Assembly (NCBI RefSeq): GCF_900119145.1
Contig: NZ_FPIY01000005.1
Location: 124,001 to 188,000, forward strand
Direction of reading: 5' to 3'
DNA length: 64,000 bases
Source: Cellulophaga fucicola
GTDB lineage: Bacteria; Bacteroidota; Bacteroidia; Flavobacteriales; Flavobacteriaceae
Positions 9,466 through 18,556 of this stretch are shown piece by piece. The notes under the pieces were generated by a model that saw only the letters and a program-made list of their open reading frames with translations, did not search any database and was not told the origin of the DNA. The translations under genes and the position numbers were made by a program. Each line of letters starts with the position of its first letter. Within the stretch, counting starts at the first letter, position 1.

Positions 9466-10956
9466 TTATTTGTTATTTTCTTCTATTAGCTTATTAAAAA
9501 AAGCATCTTTTATTTTAATTTTTAGATATTCTATTTTCTCTTCTTGCTTGTTATAAAAAGCATTACTATGTATAGGAGAAATTGCTTGTAGTATTATTGT
9601 ATTGTTATTAACCCATCTAATTTTAGGGTGATAGTCTATAACCCAATGAGGAAATTGAAAAGAATAAAGAGGTTCTATTTTTCCGTTTTTAATTTTATTA
9701 AATTGAATAAAGGAGGTGTTATCATAACCATTAGGCATTGCAGATATAATAATGTTGCTATTGGGAGATATATATGGCTGTCCGTCTAAAGTAATTATTT
9801 CTTTTCCTGTGGTTTTACTAATAAGTTTATTTACTATATAATCAGGGTCGTTAAATTCTATTATATAAGCATCTAAAAAAGGAATTTCTCCATTGTATTT
9901 ATTCCTCATGGTATATTCGCCAAAACTGTCTTCTAATACAATTTTATAAGGTTCATTCTTAATAGGAAGCGTTAATGTGTTTTCTTCTTTTTTTATGTTT
10001 TGGTTGTAGGTAATATGCTCTTTTTGTTCTTTATATGTATCAAACTCTAACTTATTACTAACCGTAATATCTAGCAAAGAATCTATTTTTGTTTTTTTAT
10101 CAGTTCGGTTATAGTCTATAATTTCAGTTAATAGGCTTTCTTTAATTTTGATGTTATTTTCTTTGATGTAGTCTGATTTTGGAGTAAAAACATATCCAAA
10201 ATCTGTTTGGTAATTGGTACTATATTGCTTAATAGAGTCATAGCTTCTAATTTGAAAACTATTTTTATATACATACCAATCCTTATACAATGTAGGTTCA
10301 TAAACAAATCTAGATTCATACAGAGCAAGTGTTTTTGTTGGTCTGTTGTTTAGTCTATCATATTGATATTCTGGAAAAACAGAATCTTTATGCGGATACC
10401 AGTAGAACCTGCTTCCGCTTACATTGTTTACTATATATTTCTCTCCTAGAGAATCTTTAACTTCCAGGGTCTTTATCAATTCTTTTTTATAATATTTTTT
10501 AGTGATTTTTATATCTTCTTTTCTAAGATATAAGTTTCCTTTAGGAGCTGTGTAAATTACACAAGTAGAATCTTTGTAATTATAATCTACATAGTGCAAA
10601 GATTGATTTTTTCTTACAACCCAATCTTCATACCCTTTATAAACATATCCGCCATAACTACGCTCTTTGTTTGGGTAATTAATGTAAACAGATTCTTTAT
10701 TTGGATAAGTATATTGTGGGGTTTTAAGTGAATCTTTAGGTTTAAACTCAAAATAATCTAACTGCATATGATTAGGAAAGTCTAATTTAGGTTTAGAAAG
10801 AGTTACATAACTAGCTTTAAAACCATTGTAGTAAAGTGTATCCTTAGTTGTTTTTTTCTTGTCTTTTGTAGAGGTGTCTGGTTTAGTAGTGTCTGGTGCC
10901 AGTTTACAAGCAATTACAGAAAGAAAAATTAGAGTAATAAGTAATTTTTGTTTCAT
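9466..10956 (-). CDS. Large lipoprotein of unknown function
   Basis: 496 aa protein with a lipoprotein signal (lipobox SVIAC, Cys17), then a Lys/Thr/Asp-rich linker (about 20-40) and a long beta-rich body with many YxY and KD motifs. No catalytic motif or known domain is visible. Its start lies 1 bp from the end of the next upstream gene, so it is translationally linked to that lipoprotein and to the secreted protein further upstream. Probably an outer-membrane or periplasmic surface lipoprotein; role unknown. Confidence 0.65.
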   Translation of the reverse strand: MKQKLLITLIFLSVIACKLAPDTTKPDTSTKDKKKTTKDTLYYNGFKASYVTLSKPKLDFPNHMQLDYFEFKPKDSLKTPQYTYPNKESVYINYPNKERSYGGYVYKGYEDWVVRKNQSLHYVDYNYKDSTCVIYTAPKGNLYLRKEDIKITKKYYKKELIKTLEVKDSLGEKYIVNNVSGSRFYWYPHKDSVFPEYQYDRLNNRPTKTLALYESRFVYEPTLYKDWYVYKNSFQIRSYDSIKQYSTNYQTDFGYVFTPKSDYIKENNIKIKESLLTEIIDYNRTDKKTKIDSLLDITVSNKLEFDTYKEQKEHITYNQNIKKEENTLTLPIKNEPYKIVLEDSFGEYTMRNKYNGEIPFLDAYIIEFNDPDYIVNKLISKTTGKEIITLDGQPYISPNSNIIISAMPNGYDNTSFIQFNKIKNGKIEPLYSFQFPHWVIDYHPKIRWVNNNTIILQAISPIHSNAFYNKQEEKIEYLKIKIKDAFFNKLIEENNK

Positions 10957-10957
10957 A

Positions 10958-11533
10958 TTAATTCTTCAATTTATTATTGAATAATGAGGCTAATTTTTCT
11001 CTTTCCTTTTTATTCTTCAATATGTTTTGTAACCACATTTGGGGTTGATCTGTTGCACTTGTAATTTTTTTACCATCGTATTCTTTAAAGTGTGCAAAGT
11101 TGTACCAGTTTATATCGTAAATATGCTGAAGAGCGTAAACAGCCATTTCACCATTTGTGGCATTAGAAAACGGACAAGTGTGCACAGCTGTTCTGGTTGT
11201 GTCTGCTAGTTTAGAAAGTAAAAAAGATGTTACTTCTGTTTTATCTCTTTTAGAGAATGTCTTCCATTCTTTTTCGCTAAACACCATAGTAGGTATTTCT
11301 CTTTTAAAGTCTTTTATATACTGCGCACCACCCAAACAACCTCCTTTTTCTAGAACCATAACATTCCAAAGTTCTTCTATAGATTTTGTTTGCTGTATTG
11401 CAGGTTGTGTAATTTGTTCTGCTTTAGCAATAATTGGTTTTAACTCTAATTTAGGTTTGTTTTCACAGGACAAAAGGCTTAGAGTCAGAAATAGTAAAAC
11501 TATAAATTGTTTTATGTTTAGGATATCAATCAA
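10958..11533 (-). CDS. Lipoprotein of unknown function
   Basis: 191 aa protein with a signal peptide and lipobox LLSC (Cys23). The mature part is mostly helical and polar, with a Cys at 65 in EKGGCLGGAQY and another near 118 in HTCPFSNATNGEM. The pair could form a disulfide after export. It overlaps the end of the upstream gene by 8 bp and is followed after 1 bp by the larger lipoprotein, so the three form one unit. No family recognised. Confidence 0.6.
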   Translation of the reverse strand: MIDILNIKQFIVLLFLTLSLLSCENKPKLELKPIIAKAEQITQPAIQQTKSIEELWNVMVLEKGGCLGGAQYIKDFKREIPTMVFSEKEWKTFSKRDKTEVTSFLLSKLADTTRTAVHTCPFSNATNGEMAVYALQHIYDINWYNFAHFKEYDGKKITSATDQPQMWLQNILKNKKEREKLASLFNNKLKN

Positions 11534-12590
11534 AATAATATTCTTTAAAAGTCTTAATGTCTAACCAGCCTTTCTTTTCATTCTTTGTAATTTTATAAAA
11601 AGATGTTGTTTTTTCATCAAACACAGAAAAACTAGTGCTCATATGCTTTGGGTACAGACCTATTTTGTTGTCCTTGTACAAGTATATAAGGCCTGTATTG
11701 GTGTTTTGCTGAATTTGGTTGTAAACTATAGGCAATACTTCTTTAAAGGCTATGGTTCCTTTTTTATTAAAAAAGTATGCATACTCTAATAGTTCAGGAA
11801 CATAAATAGTATCTCTGGTTACTGTGTCAATAGTATAAATTTCTCTTTTTTTAGTTTTTTGCTTTTTAGGGTAAATAACATCTTCAAGGTTATATGTATA
11901 CATACCATCTTTGCCATTTTTAGTTGCTTTTATAAGCAACGGATGAGGGTTATAATCGTTGTTAATACTTTTGGTTAGGTAGGTTTTATCATTTAAAAAA
12001 CTTAATTCCTCTATGTTGTCAGGAAGTCCTTTTAACTCTAATGTTAACTGCCTGGTTGTAGCTCCAAAATCTCCTTTTTCTATGTTAAGACTGTATTTTT
12101 TTGTTTTGCTATCTTGTTTAAGCCTGTATGTTTCAGAATAAACAGTTCCGCATTTAAAAAGTTCTATGTATGGGAAATTATCAATTTTAGAAATGCTATT
12201 GTCGTAATATTGTGCTCCTTTTTTAGTTAAAACTTCTAAACCATCTCTTACAAAATAAGCTTGTTGTGTGTTATGTAATTTTATTTTTTTTAATGTGCTG
12301 CACCTGTAAATTGTTATAGAATCACCAATTACGGTTTTAATAAAGTGTGCATTTTTTATAATAGTATCGTACTCCTTTTGCAGAACATTTCTGTTTTTAG
12401 GGTCTGTTAATTTATACTTGCTACCATCTTTAATAATATTGTAATAGTATTGAGCATCGGAATATTGATAATTACCTTGGTTAGCTTTATATGATAATGA
12501 ATTTTGAGAATAAACTTCACCTGTAAACATAAAGCTGATCAACAATAATAGCATTAACCTAAATAATAATATTTTGTTTATTTTACTCAT
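11526..12590 (-). CDS. Secreted beta-rich protein of unknown function
   Basis: 354 aa protein with a signal peptide (hydrophobic 8-24, cleavage near VYSQ). The body is rich in Tyr and Lys with short repeats such as KYKLTDPKNRNVL, YLYKDNKIGLYPK and EKKGWLDIKT, resembling WG-type repeats in which a short 'this is what the value is' strand motif recurs. The assignment is weak. It overlaps the downstream lipoprotein gene and lies 56 bp after the PQQ-type propeller gene. Confidence 0.6.
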   Translation of the reverse strand: MSKINKILLFRLMLLLLISFMFTGEVYSQNSLSYKANQGNYQYSDAQYYYNIIKDGSKYKLTDPKNRNVLQKEYDTIIKNAHFIKTVIGDSITIYRCSTLKKIKLHNTQQAYFVRDGLEVLTKKGAQYYDNSISKIDNFPYIELFKCGTVYSETYRLKQDSKTKKYSLNIEKGDFGATTRQLTLELKGLPDNIEELSFLNDKTYLTKSINNDYNPHPLLIKATKNGKDGMYTYNLEDVIYPKKQKTKKREIYTIDTVTRDTIYVPELLEYAYFFNKKGTIAFKEVLPIVYNQIQQNTNTGLIYLYKDNKIGLYPKHMSTSFSVFDEKTTSFYKITKNEKKGWLDIKTFKEYYFD

Positions 12591-12646
12591 GAGCGATTAT
12601 TTTAAATGGTAGAGAATTACATTTACAATATTATTTACGCAACTAA

Positions 12647-13897
12647 TTAGTTTGCCTTTACTATTTCAAAATATAGGTTAAAAGCGTCATTTATTTCATA
12701 TTCTAACTTAATATCTCTGTAAACATATTTTCCAGATTTTAAATTGTAAGTCACAAAATAACTTTTGGTTAAAAATGTTAAGTTTCCTTCTGAAATAAAA
12801 ATGTTAGATAGTATTTTTTCTTTAGGCTGATTAATTTTTAACTGCTTACCATCACTAGAGTTTAGAATAAAAAATGCGTTAGTATCTGCTTTTGTAAAAC
12901 CAAAAATATAGTTGTTGTATTTACTAAAGTACCTTACTTCTTCTTCATTATTTAAACTAGTTTTCCATATTAATTCTCCATTGTTGCTGTTTAAAGCTAT
13001 CACATTTGAAATTTTACTTTCTGTATCAGCAGCAAAATAATAAGTATCACCATCTAGTATCGTATTATTATCCAGGCTAGCATAGTTGTATTCTGTTTCG
13101 TATTCCCATGCTATAGACGCCATATCATCAATATTTAGTGCGTATACTTTATTAGATTCACTAGCAACATAGGCTTTTTTATCATCAATTTGCATTAAAG
13201 AATACATAGGAGTATTGCCAAAACCTCTTTGCCAAATAGGCTGGCCTGTTTGCGATTTAAAAGAGTACACATAAGGAGCGTTAGGTATTACTAAATTTTC
13301 TTTGTTTAGAACAGGAGTGTAGTTGTTGTAAGGAAACTGTAATTTGTAATTCCATACTTTGTCACCAGTATATTTATTAAAAGCATAGAGTTGTTTGTTG
13401 TTAGAAGCTAAAAAAATTAGGTTTCCCTGTATTGGTAGATGCTGACCATTTATATCATATCTTCTTTCAACCTCATTATGCATACCTATTTCTGTTTTCC
13501 AGTACAAGCTACCATCATTTACATTAGCAGCAATAATTTCTTTTTGTGTACTTGTAGCATATAAAATGGCATTTTCTATATTAAACTGATTATTCATTTT
13601 ATTATTAGAACTATCTGTAAATTGAATATTCCATTTTTGATTTAGACTTTCTAAATCGTAAGATGTTAATTGTCCGTCATTTTTTAAAACAATAATAAGG
13701 TCTTTCTCTACTTTTTCATCGCCTAAAATATCTTTGTGGTAGGTTGTATTTAGAATTTCTTTAATAGAAGTTGCTATTTGGTCATTGCTATACTGGTTGG
13801 TCTCGGTATCGTCACTACCAAGACTCATTGTTTGTCCAAATGTAAAAACACTAATTAGTGCCGTAAAAATTGTTGTTAGTAAAACTTTTTTTTTCAT
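12647..13897 (-). CDS. Secreted PQQ-like beta-propeller protein
   Basis: 416 aa exported protein: signal peptide 1-21 (cleavage at TFGQ) and a PQQ-dehydrogenase-like propeller. Its repeats show the usual pattern of a strand, then Ala/Asn-x-x-x-Gly and W-x: SLNQKWNIQF, DGSLYWKTEI, TGDKVWNYKL, TGQPIWQRGF and NGELIWKTSL. Proteins of this fold without catalytic residues mostly act as scaffolds, for example BamB. It begins the three-gene unit downstream of a small membrane protein. Function unknown. Confidence 0.75.
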   Translation of the reverse strand: MKKKVLLTTIFTALISVFTFGQTMSLGSDDTETNQYSNDQIATSIKEILNTTYHKDILGDEKVEKDLIIVLKNDGQLTSYDLESLNQKWNIQFTDSSNNKMNNQFNIENAILYATSTQKEIIAANVNDGSLYWKTEIGMHNEVERRYDINGQHLPIQGNLIFLASNNKQLYAFNKYTGDKVWNYKLQFPYNNYTPVLNKENLVIPNAPYVYSFKSQTGQPIWQRGFGNTPMYSLMQIDDKKAYVASESNKVYALNIDDMASIAWEYETEYNYASLDNNTILDGDTYYFAADTESKISNVIALNSNNGELIWKTSLNNEEEVRYFSKYNNYIFGFTKADTNAFFILNSSDGKQLKINQPKEKILSNIFISEGNLTFLTKSYFVTYNLKSGKYVYRDIKLEYEINDAFNLYFEIVKAN

Positions 13898-13951
13898 TTA
13901 TATAGATTTTAATTCGTGTTCTTTATTTTTTAGTATTAAAATTTTCTTGTG

Positions 13952-14473
13952 TTAAGAAAAATCGGGACTATATACTTCGTGTTTTAAGTTGAAGTTTTCT
14001 TCTAAATAAGTAATAGTTTTTTTTGATATATCGTCGTTAGTTAACGTAATCAACATTTCTTTTTTTGTGTGTTTATCATTTAATAAGGTAATATCAAAAG
14101 CATTAAATTCTGAAGCTAAGTCCGGCTTTGCAGCAGAGAACCAAGCCATTTTTTGAGACCTTTTAAATCTTAGTATTGTTACTTTAGGCTTAGCTGTTAA
14201 GCTAATTTTCTTTTTTTTAATTAGTTTGTTTTTAAAATAAAGACATCTGTACAATTGGTTATCTTTTTTTAATAGCCCTCTTTTAGTAAATGCAAAACAA
14301 ATAAGCACAGTGTACATTAGTATAAAGAATAGTAATACCATATAGCCTATGTAGTTTAAATCTATACCTAGTAAAGAGACTATAATAAGTATAAATGGCG
14401 CACCTAATACTAGCACCATATGTATTTTTTGATGTGTTGTATATCTGCTTTGTAAAATAATAGAGTTAGCCAT
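13952..14473 (-). CDS. Two-helix membrane protein
   Basis: 173 aa protein with two close membrane helices (about 19-38 and 42-62) and a cytoplasmic basic domain (FTKRGLLKKDNQLYRCLYFKNK and on), resembling PH-like or DUF-type membrane proteins but not identifiable. It is the first gene of the - strand block, 54 bp before the propeller gene, with no terminator between them. Confidence 0.6.
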   Translation of the reverse strand: MANSIILQSRYTTHQKIHMVLVLGAPFILIIVSLLGIDLNYIGYMVLLFFILMYTVLICFAFTKRGLLKKDNQLYRCLYFKNKLIKKKKISLTAKPKVTILRFKRSQKMAWFSAAKPDLASEFNAFDITLLNDKHTKKEMLITLTNDDISKKTITYLEENFNLKHEVYSPDFS

Positions 14474-14630
14474 TGCTGTTGTTTTCTTTAGGTTTTATAA
14501 AATATTAGGCTAGTAAAACACCTAATTAAGTTTATTTACTACTAAAAAAAGCATTTTATAGATACGGTGTTGTAGCAAGTTTTTTTTCGTTAAGCATTAA
14601 TCTATATTCGTTTGGTTTATTATAAAATAA

Positions 14631-14672
14631 AAAAGCTTACTATCTCTATATGTTTAGGGATAGTAAGCTTTT
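14631..14672 (-). terminator. Terminator after the lipocalin-like lipoprotein gene
   Basis: Perfect 14 bp inverted repeat (AAAAGCTTACTATC / GATAGTAAGCTTTT) with a 14-base loop, 44 bp past the stop at 14716. The T-rich arm on the - strand makes it a good rho-independent terminator. The surrounding 240 bp hold no other gene. Confidence 0.85.
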
Positions 14673-14715
14673 AAATTATGCACTATGGCTACACAATGTT
14701 TTGTGTAATGTAGAT

Positions 14716-15177
14716 TTATTTTACGTATTGTAGTTCAAACTCATCGTTTTGTTCATCACCATCTATATCAGTAGATACAGTTTTAATTTTTAAAGAGCTA
14801 CTAGTTAATTCTAATATTTCAAATATATAAGTGTCATTTTGAATTATACTTCCAGTTTGAGTGTAATTTAAAGTTAATTTAGAATTACTAATGCTCCAAG
14901 TTCCTTTAGATGGTTCTGCTTCAACACATTCTCCTTGTATTGGATCTAATTCTACAGAGAAAAAAGATTTATCTGTTTTAAATTCAGTAGTTTCTATTGC
15001 ATGGCAGTCATCACTAAACGGAAGTATATCTCCATTTAAAAATTGTTTGTCAATTTCCCAAAGACCTATAATTTGTATTGCATTATCTATTTCTGGCTTA
15101 GAGTCATCATCGCTATTACAGCTAGTTATAAATAGACTAATAGATAACGTAATAAATAAGTAAAATGTTTTTTTCAT
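14716..15177 (-). CDS. Lipocalin-like lipoprotein
   Basis: 153 aa lipoprotein: lipobox ITSC (Cys20), then the Asp-rich SDDDSKPE linker typical of Bacteroidota surface lipoproteins. The body has the lipocalin-like layout common in this phylum: GLWEIDKQFLNG, then GTWSISNSKLTLNY and a final series of strands. Such proteins are often conserved in Flavobacteriaceae with unknown ligands. Single-gene unit with its own terminator. Confidence 0.75.
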   Translation of the reverse strand: MKKTFYLFITLSISLFITSCNSDDDSKPEIDNAIQIIGLWEIDKQFLNGDILPFSDDCHAIETTEFKTDKSFFSVELDPIQGECVEAEPSKGTWSISNSKLTLNYTQTGSIIQNDTYIFEILELTSSSLKIKTVSTDIDGDEQNDEFELQYVK

Positions 15178-15261
15178 AAGTAAGTTTAAAATGTTGACTT
15201 CAAACTTACAAATTAAAAAATAAAAACCTACAAATTAATAATTTCTTATTCTTTTGAAGGA

Positions 15262-16326
15262 TTATACGTTAGCTATGTGTGATACAATCTCCTTTACAGT
15301 TTGTTTGGCAGTTTTTCCAACACCATAAATAGTGGCAGATGCAAAGCCTGTCCAGTTGCCATAGCCAACCAACCACAAGCCATTTATATCTGTAGCTTTT
15401 GTACCTGTAGTATTTATTTTACTGTTTTGGGTAATTTGCAATGTAGACAAGTGTTTTAAATTAGCTCTAAAGCCAGTACACCAAATAATTACATCTACAG
15501 GTTCTTTAGTGTTGTCTTCCCAAATAACACCATCTTCATAAAAGGATGTAAAAGGTCTGTAATCTTTAAAAACACCTCTTTTTAAGGCTTCTTGTACGCT
15601 TTTAATTTGTACAATATCGCTTAATGACACTTTCTCTGTATAGCTTTTTGTATCGTTATTAACATAGCTTTCTGTAGCTTGTTTAAACAAATAACGACCA
15701 TCTATCTCCTTAGGTAAAAATTTAGGTTTTTTTAAGGTGACCCATTTTGTTTTAGCAACTTTAGATACTTCCGCTAAAATTTGAGCACCAGAGTTACCTC
15801 CACCAACAACAATAACATTTTTGTCTTTTAAATTACTAGCGTTTTTATAATCTACAGAGTGTATTTGTTCTCCCTTAAAAATGTCAGCTTTTAGATATGT
15901 TGGAATAAAAGGATTTTTAGCAGTACCTGTAGCACTTACTAGTGTTTTGCTATAAAAATCACCCTTGTTTGTAGTTACTTTATAAAAATTATTTTCTTTA
16001 ACTACCTGTTGCACAGTTGTACTATAGTTTACAGGAAAATTGTATCTTTTTTTATAAGCAGTAATATACTTAATAAACTCGTTTTTAGTTGGGTATTCTT
16101 CATCTGTATTAGGCATTTGCCAACCAGATAAAGAACTGTATGTTGCTGGCGAAAATAGTTTTAAGCTATCCCAGGTTTTTAGCCAGGCACCACCAGTGGT
16201 ATCTTGTTCATCTAAAATAAGATGGGTTAATTTAGTTCTTCTAAAAAAATAACCAACAGACATACCAGCTTGTCCGCCACCAATAATAATACAGTCGTAT
16301 ATTTTATGTTCAGAGTTACTTTTCAT
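15262..16326 (-). CDS. arsO: ArsO-type flavin-containing monooxygenase
   Basis: 354 aa FAD/NADPH monooxygenase of the ArsO/CzcO type. It carries the FAD motif GGGQAGMSVGYF (16-27), LFSPATYSSLSGWQMP, the ATGT linker, and a second nucleotide motif VVGGGNSGAQILAE for NADPH. The tail has WCTGFRANLKHL and LWLVGYGNWTGFASATIYGVG, all typical of ArsO. Family members are often in arsenic-resistance operons, but none of arsR, arsC, arsB or acr3 is nearby, so a role in arsenic or another oxidation is open. The 209 bp upstream contain the R3 repeat. Confidence 0.8.
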   Translation of the reverse strand: MKSNSEHKIYDCIIIGGGQAGMSVGYFFRRTKLTHLILDEQDTTGGAWLKTWDSLKLFSPATYSSLSGWQMPNTDEEYPTKNEFIKYITAYKKRYNFPVNYSTTVQQVVKENNFYKVTTNKGDFYSKTLVSATGTAKNPFIPTYLKADIFKGEQIHSVDYKNASNLKDKNVIVVGGGNSGAQILAEVSKVAKTKWVTLKKPKFLPKEIDGRYLFKQATESYVNNDTKSYTEKVSLSDIVQIKSVQEALKRGVFKDYRPFTSFYEDGVIWEDNTKEPVDVIIWCTGFRANLKHLSTLQITQNSKINTTGTKATDINGLWLVGYGNWTGFASATIYGVGKTAKQTVKEIVSHIANV

Positions 16327-16420
16327 TGCTACTAAATTTAGTAATTATAGACTAAAGTTACTCTTATTTTTTAAGCGGAAAAAGAACATAAATCATATTT
16401 AAAAACAGCTGTGTAATTAA

Positions 16421-16540
16421 AAAAATAGAGTAGAAGCACCAACTTAAATTTAGCGTATAAAAAAAGCTCATAGAACCTGTTTAAGAGCTTATGAGCTTAC
16501 TATAATAAAGCCTTAAAATAACTAAGAATTTGTTTTTAGT
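16421..16540. repeat. R3 boundary repeat, copy 1
   Basis: Begins AAAAATAGAGTAG and continues through TTAAATTTAGCG, a run of A and a hairpin. It matches 18557-18625 over its first 45 bp and 32562-32700 over the hairpin and beyond. It lies at the far end of the PD-(D/E)XK/PLD gene pair, just as the third copy lies at the end of module B. Confidence 0.7.
16464..16498 (-). terminator. Terminator in R3 copy 1
   Basis: AAGCTCATA / TATGAGCTT stem followed on the - strand by seven T. It ends transcription of the 278 aa gene (stop at 16536). Confidence 0.75.
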
Positions 16541-17372
16541 TTAGTTTTTTGTTAGGCAACGTAATTTTTAATTCGGTTATTTCTCTATGAGAAAAGTCAT
16601 AAATAAATATCTTATCAAAATTTGATTCAAAAGGTTTTTCGGTGATGCCAGAATCGAAAAATGAATAATCAGATGATTTTTCAACTCCAGCAATGACTAA
16701 TAACAGCCATATTTCATCAAGATTTTCATTTGTATAACTTTTCAGTTTATTCTCTTTTGATTTTATTTTTTCTTCAACAACTGTTCGTTCTAAATTCCCT
16801 AAAATTGTAGTTTCTCCTTTGTAAATGCTAATTTCAGACATTGGTCTTTTCTTTATAGCTTTTACATATTCTTGTTCTATTTCCTGACCTTTAATCAGAG
16901 CAATTATTTCTTTTTTGAGAGCTTCTCTATTCTTCTTTTTTAAAGATAAATTTTCATCAACTAATTCTACACGATAGAATCCACAAAGAGATTTTTCTTC
17001 ACTTTTTAATTCGGATTTAATTTGCTCAAAAAGTGATTTTAAAATTCCTTCTTTTTCTTTTTCATTCTGTCGAATTACTAGATCCTTTAATTCAACACCA
17101 ATATTTAACTCATTTTGTTTTATAATAAAGTCAGGACTTTCGCTTAAAGCGTCTTCGATTACTAAACTCGAATCAAAATAATGTATAAAGTTCCCAATGT
17201 CAATAATTTCTTTATGTTTCTGTTTTTTTTCAATTTTTGATTGTGAACTCTTTTCTAAAATATCTAACCAAGGATTTATTTTTGAAAGCACAACCTTTCT
17301 ATCTTTTTCAAGTTTTTTACTTTGTTCACGAAGTAATTCAATTAGATTTGGATTATCTGCTTGTATTCCCAT
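16536..17372 (-). CDS. Unknown protein with a PD-(D/E)XK nuclease-like motif
   Basis: 278 aa soluble protein of no recognised family. It starts with a charged helical stretch (1-60), then shows ESPDFIIKQNELNIGVELKD at 78-97, which fits a PD-(D/E)XK nuclease core: Asp81 after Pro, then Glu94-x-Lys96 on the next strand, with Glu73 as a possible first acid. The second half is helical and Lys/Glu rich. It is paired with a PLD-family protein upstream and separated from it by a nested inverted repeat. The R3 terminator follows. Nuclease activity is inference from the motif only. Confidence 0.55.
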   Translation of the reverse strand: MGIQADNPNLIELLREQSKKLEKDRKVVLSKINPWLDILEKSSQSKIEKKQKHKEIIDIGNFIHYFDSSLVIEDALSESPDFIIKQNELNIGVELKDLVIRQNEKEKEGILKSLFEQIKSELKSEEKSLCGFYRVELVDENLSLKKKNREALKKEIIALIKGQEIEQEYVKAIKKRPMSEISIYKGETTILGNLERTVVEEKIKSKENKLKSYTNENLDEIWLLLVIAGVEKSSDYSFFDSGITEKPFESNFDKIFIYDFSHREITELKITLPNKKLN

Positions 17373-17394
17373 TCAGTTTGGTTATGTTATACAA

Positions 17395-17515
17395 CGTTTG
17401 TGTATGTGGCTCGTAGATTGAAAATTAAATAATTATTATAGGATTTAGTACGAGCCAAATTTTAAATTTAGGCAACTTTGTAAATAAACACGGAACTTTC
17501 GGTTTAGCACAAACG
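17395..17515. repeat. Nested inverted repeats between the nuclease-like and PLD genes
   Basis: Outer arms CGTTTGTG (17395-17402) and CACAAACG (17508-17515) enclose inner arms GGCTCGTA (17408-17415) and TACGAGCC (17449-17456). Two nested pairs with unequal spacers resemble the layout of a folded recombination site or a terminator-rich leader. No clear integron core is present. The whole gap (17373-17548) holds no gene. Confidence 0.6.
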
Positions 17516-17548
17516 CTCTATGGTTTTATACTATGTAGTAAACAGTTT

Positions 17549-18280
17549 TTATTCTATTATGTGTTCAGAAATGTCTTCAGGCCAAACAACAAATTTTCCA
17601 TATTGGCCACTTTTTTCGATTCCTCCAATTTCTTTTCCTTGTTTTGTCGTGATCCAATCATCATCTTTTTTGTACATCAATTTTTTATCGGAAAACCATT
17701 TATTAACTTTTCGACTACTTAAACCTGTTAACTGAGATAATTCTTTTGTAGTTAAGAGTTTGGAATTTGAGGTGTTTTTGGATAGAGCAATTTTTGAAAT
17801 TGTTTTTTCAGATTGTCTTTCAATATTTTTGTCAACTTTTTTAACAGAAACTCGAATTTCTTCACTTATAGTTAGTAGTCTTTCAGCTTCCTTTCTAATA
17901 TCATTATACAATTCTTCGTCAGCTTCTTTGGTCACGTAAATTCCCATTTCATCATTATTCTGTTGTGAAAAAGAATATAAATTCATAGAAGTTACAATAG
18001 CTTCTTTTTTGTTTAAATAGCATTTGGCGTGTAGTGAATTGCAGAGACTTGTCCTAATGCCAATTTGACTTTCAAGCCAATTACTTTCTTCAACTTGTAA
18101 TTTATTCTCTCGGTAGATGATTCGTATATCTTTTTTTCGAATATGTAAATGCTCTAAATTATCTTTTACTCTTTTGTGAAATTGAAGATATGGACTTATT
18201 AGAATTAATTGGTCTTCTGTATTTTTTATTAATTGTTCTAAATGATAAGAAACACCTGTGGTGTCTAAAAATTTTGCCAT
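17549..18280 (-). CDS. Single-HKD phospholipase D-like protein with a helix-turn-helix
   Basis: 243 aa protein of the PLD superfamily, nucleases or phosphodiesterases that usually act as dimers with one HKD each. The motif reads LHAKCYLNKKEAIVTSMN (His84, Lys86, Asn100), followed by an acidic residue at 111. The C-terminal part (about 173-200) reads LLTTKELSQLTGLSSRKVNKWFSDK, a helix-turn-helix, so it likely binds DNA. Such PLD-HTH proteins occur in defence and restriction contexts. It forms the upstream member of the pair with the PD-(D/E)XK-like gene. Target unknown. Confidence 0.75.
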   Translation of the reverse strand: MAKFLDTTGVSYHLEQLIKNTEDQLILISPYLQFHKRVKDNLEHLHIRKKDIRIIYRENKLQVEESNWLESQIGIRTSLCNSLHAKCYLNKKEAIVTSMNLYSFSQQNNDEMGIYVTKEADEELYNDIRKEAERLLTISEEIRVSVKKVDKNIERQSEKTISKIALSKNTSNSKLLTTKELSQLTGLSSRKVNKWFSDKKLMYKKDDDWITTKQGKEIGGIEKSGQYGKFVVWPEDISEHIIE

Positions 18281-18409
18281 TTCTTTTTCAGTTTTTTTTA
18301 ATAGTTATACAACTATAAATAACCGCAATTACTAAAGTTTATTGCACAAAATGGTTAAATAAAAACACATTTAGCTTGCTAGTCCATTTTTGGTTGCTAA
18401 TTTTCAACA

Positions 18410-18530
18410 CAATGTAAAACTATTTTTTTGTGTTCAATTACGGATATGTGTAATTGGATAAGATTTACTTATAAATGGTATACAATTAGTTATGAGTAAA
18501 CTTTTCTTATGCTATTTAAAGTAGAAAGAG
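18410..18530. repeat. R5 boundary repeat, copy 1
   Basis: Starts CAATGTAAAACTATTTTTTT and runs through TTCAATTACGGATATGTG. By eye about 93 of its first 100 bases match 41091-41190, and most match 32449-32570, all in the same orientation. In the 41091 copy the end overlaps the last codons of the dnaE gene; here the corresponding stretch is degenerate coding remnant. Confidence 0.85.
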
Positions 18531-18556
18531 TATGTAAAACAGAAGTGTAGAAATAT

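Noticed and set aside
17395-17515. Integron attC site
   Set aside because: Nested arms are present, but no GTTRRRY core and no cassette array or integron integrase is seen.
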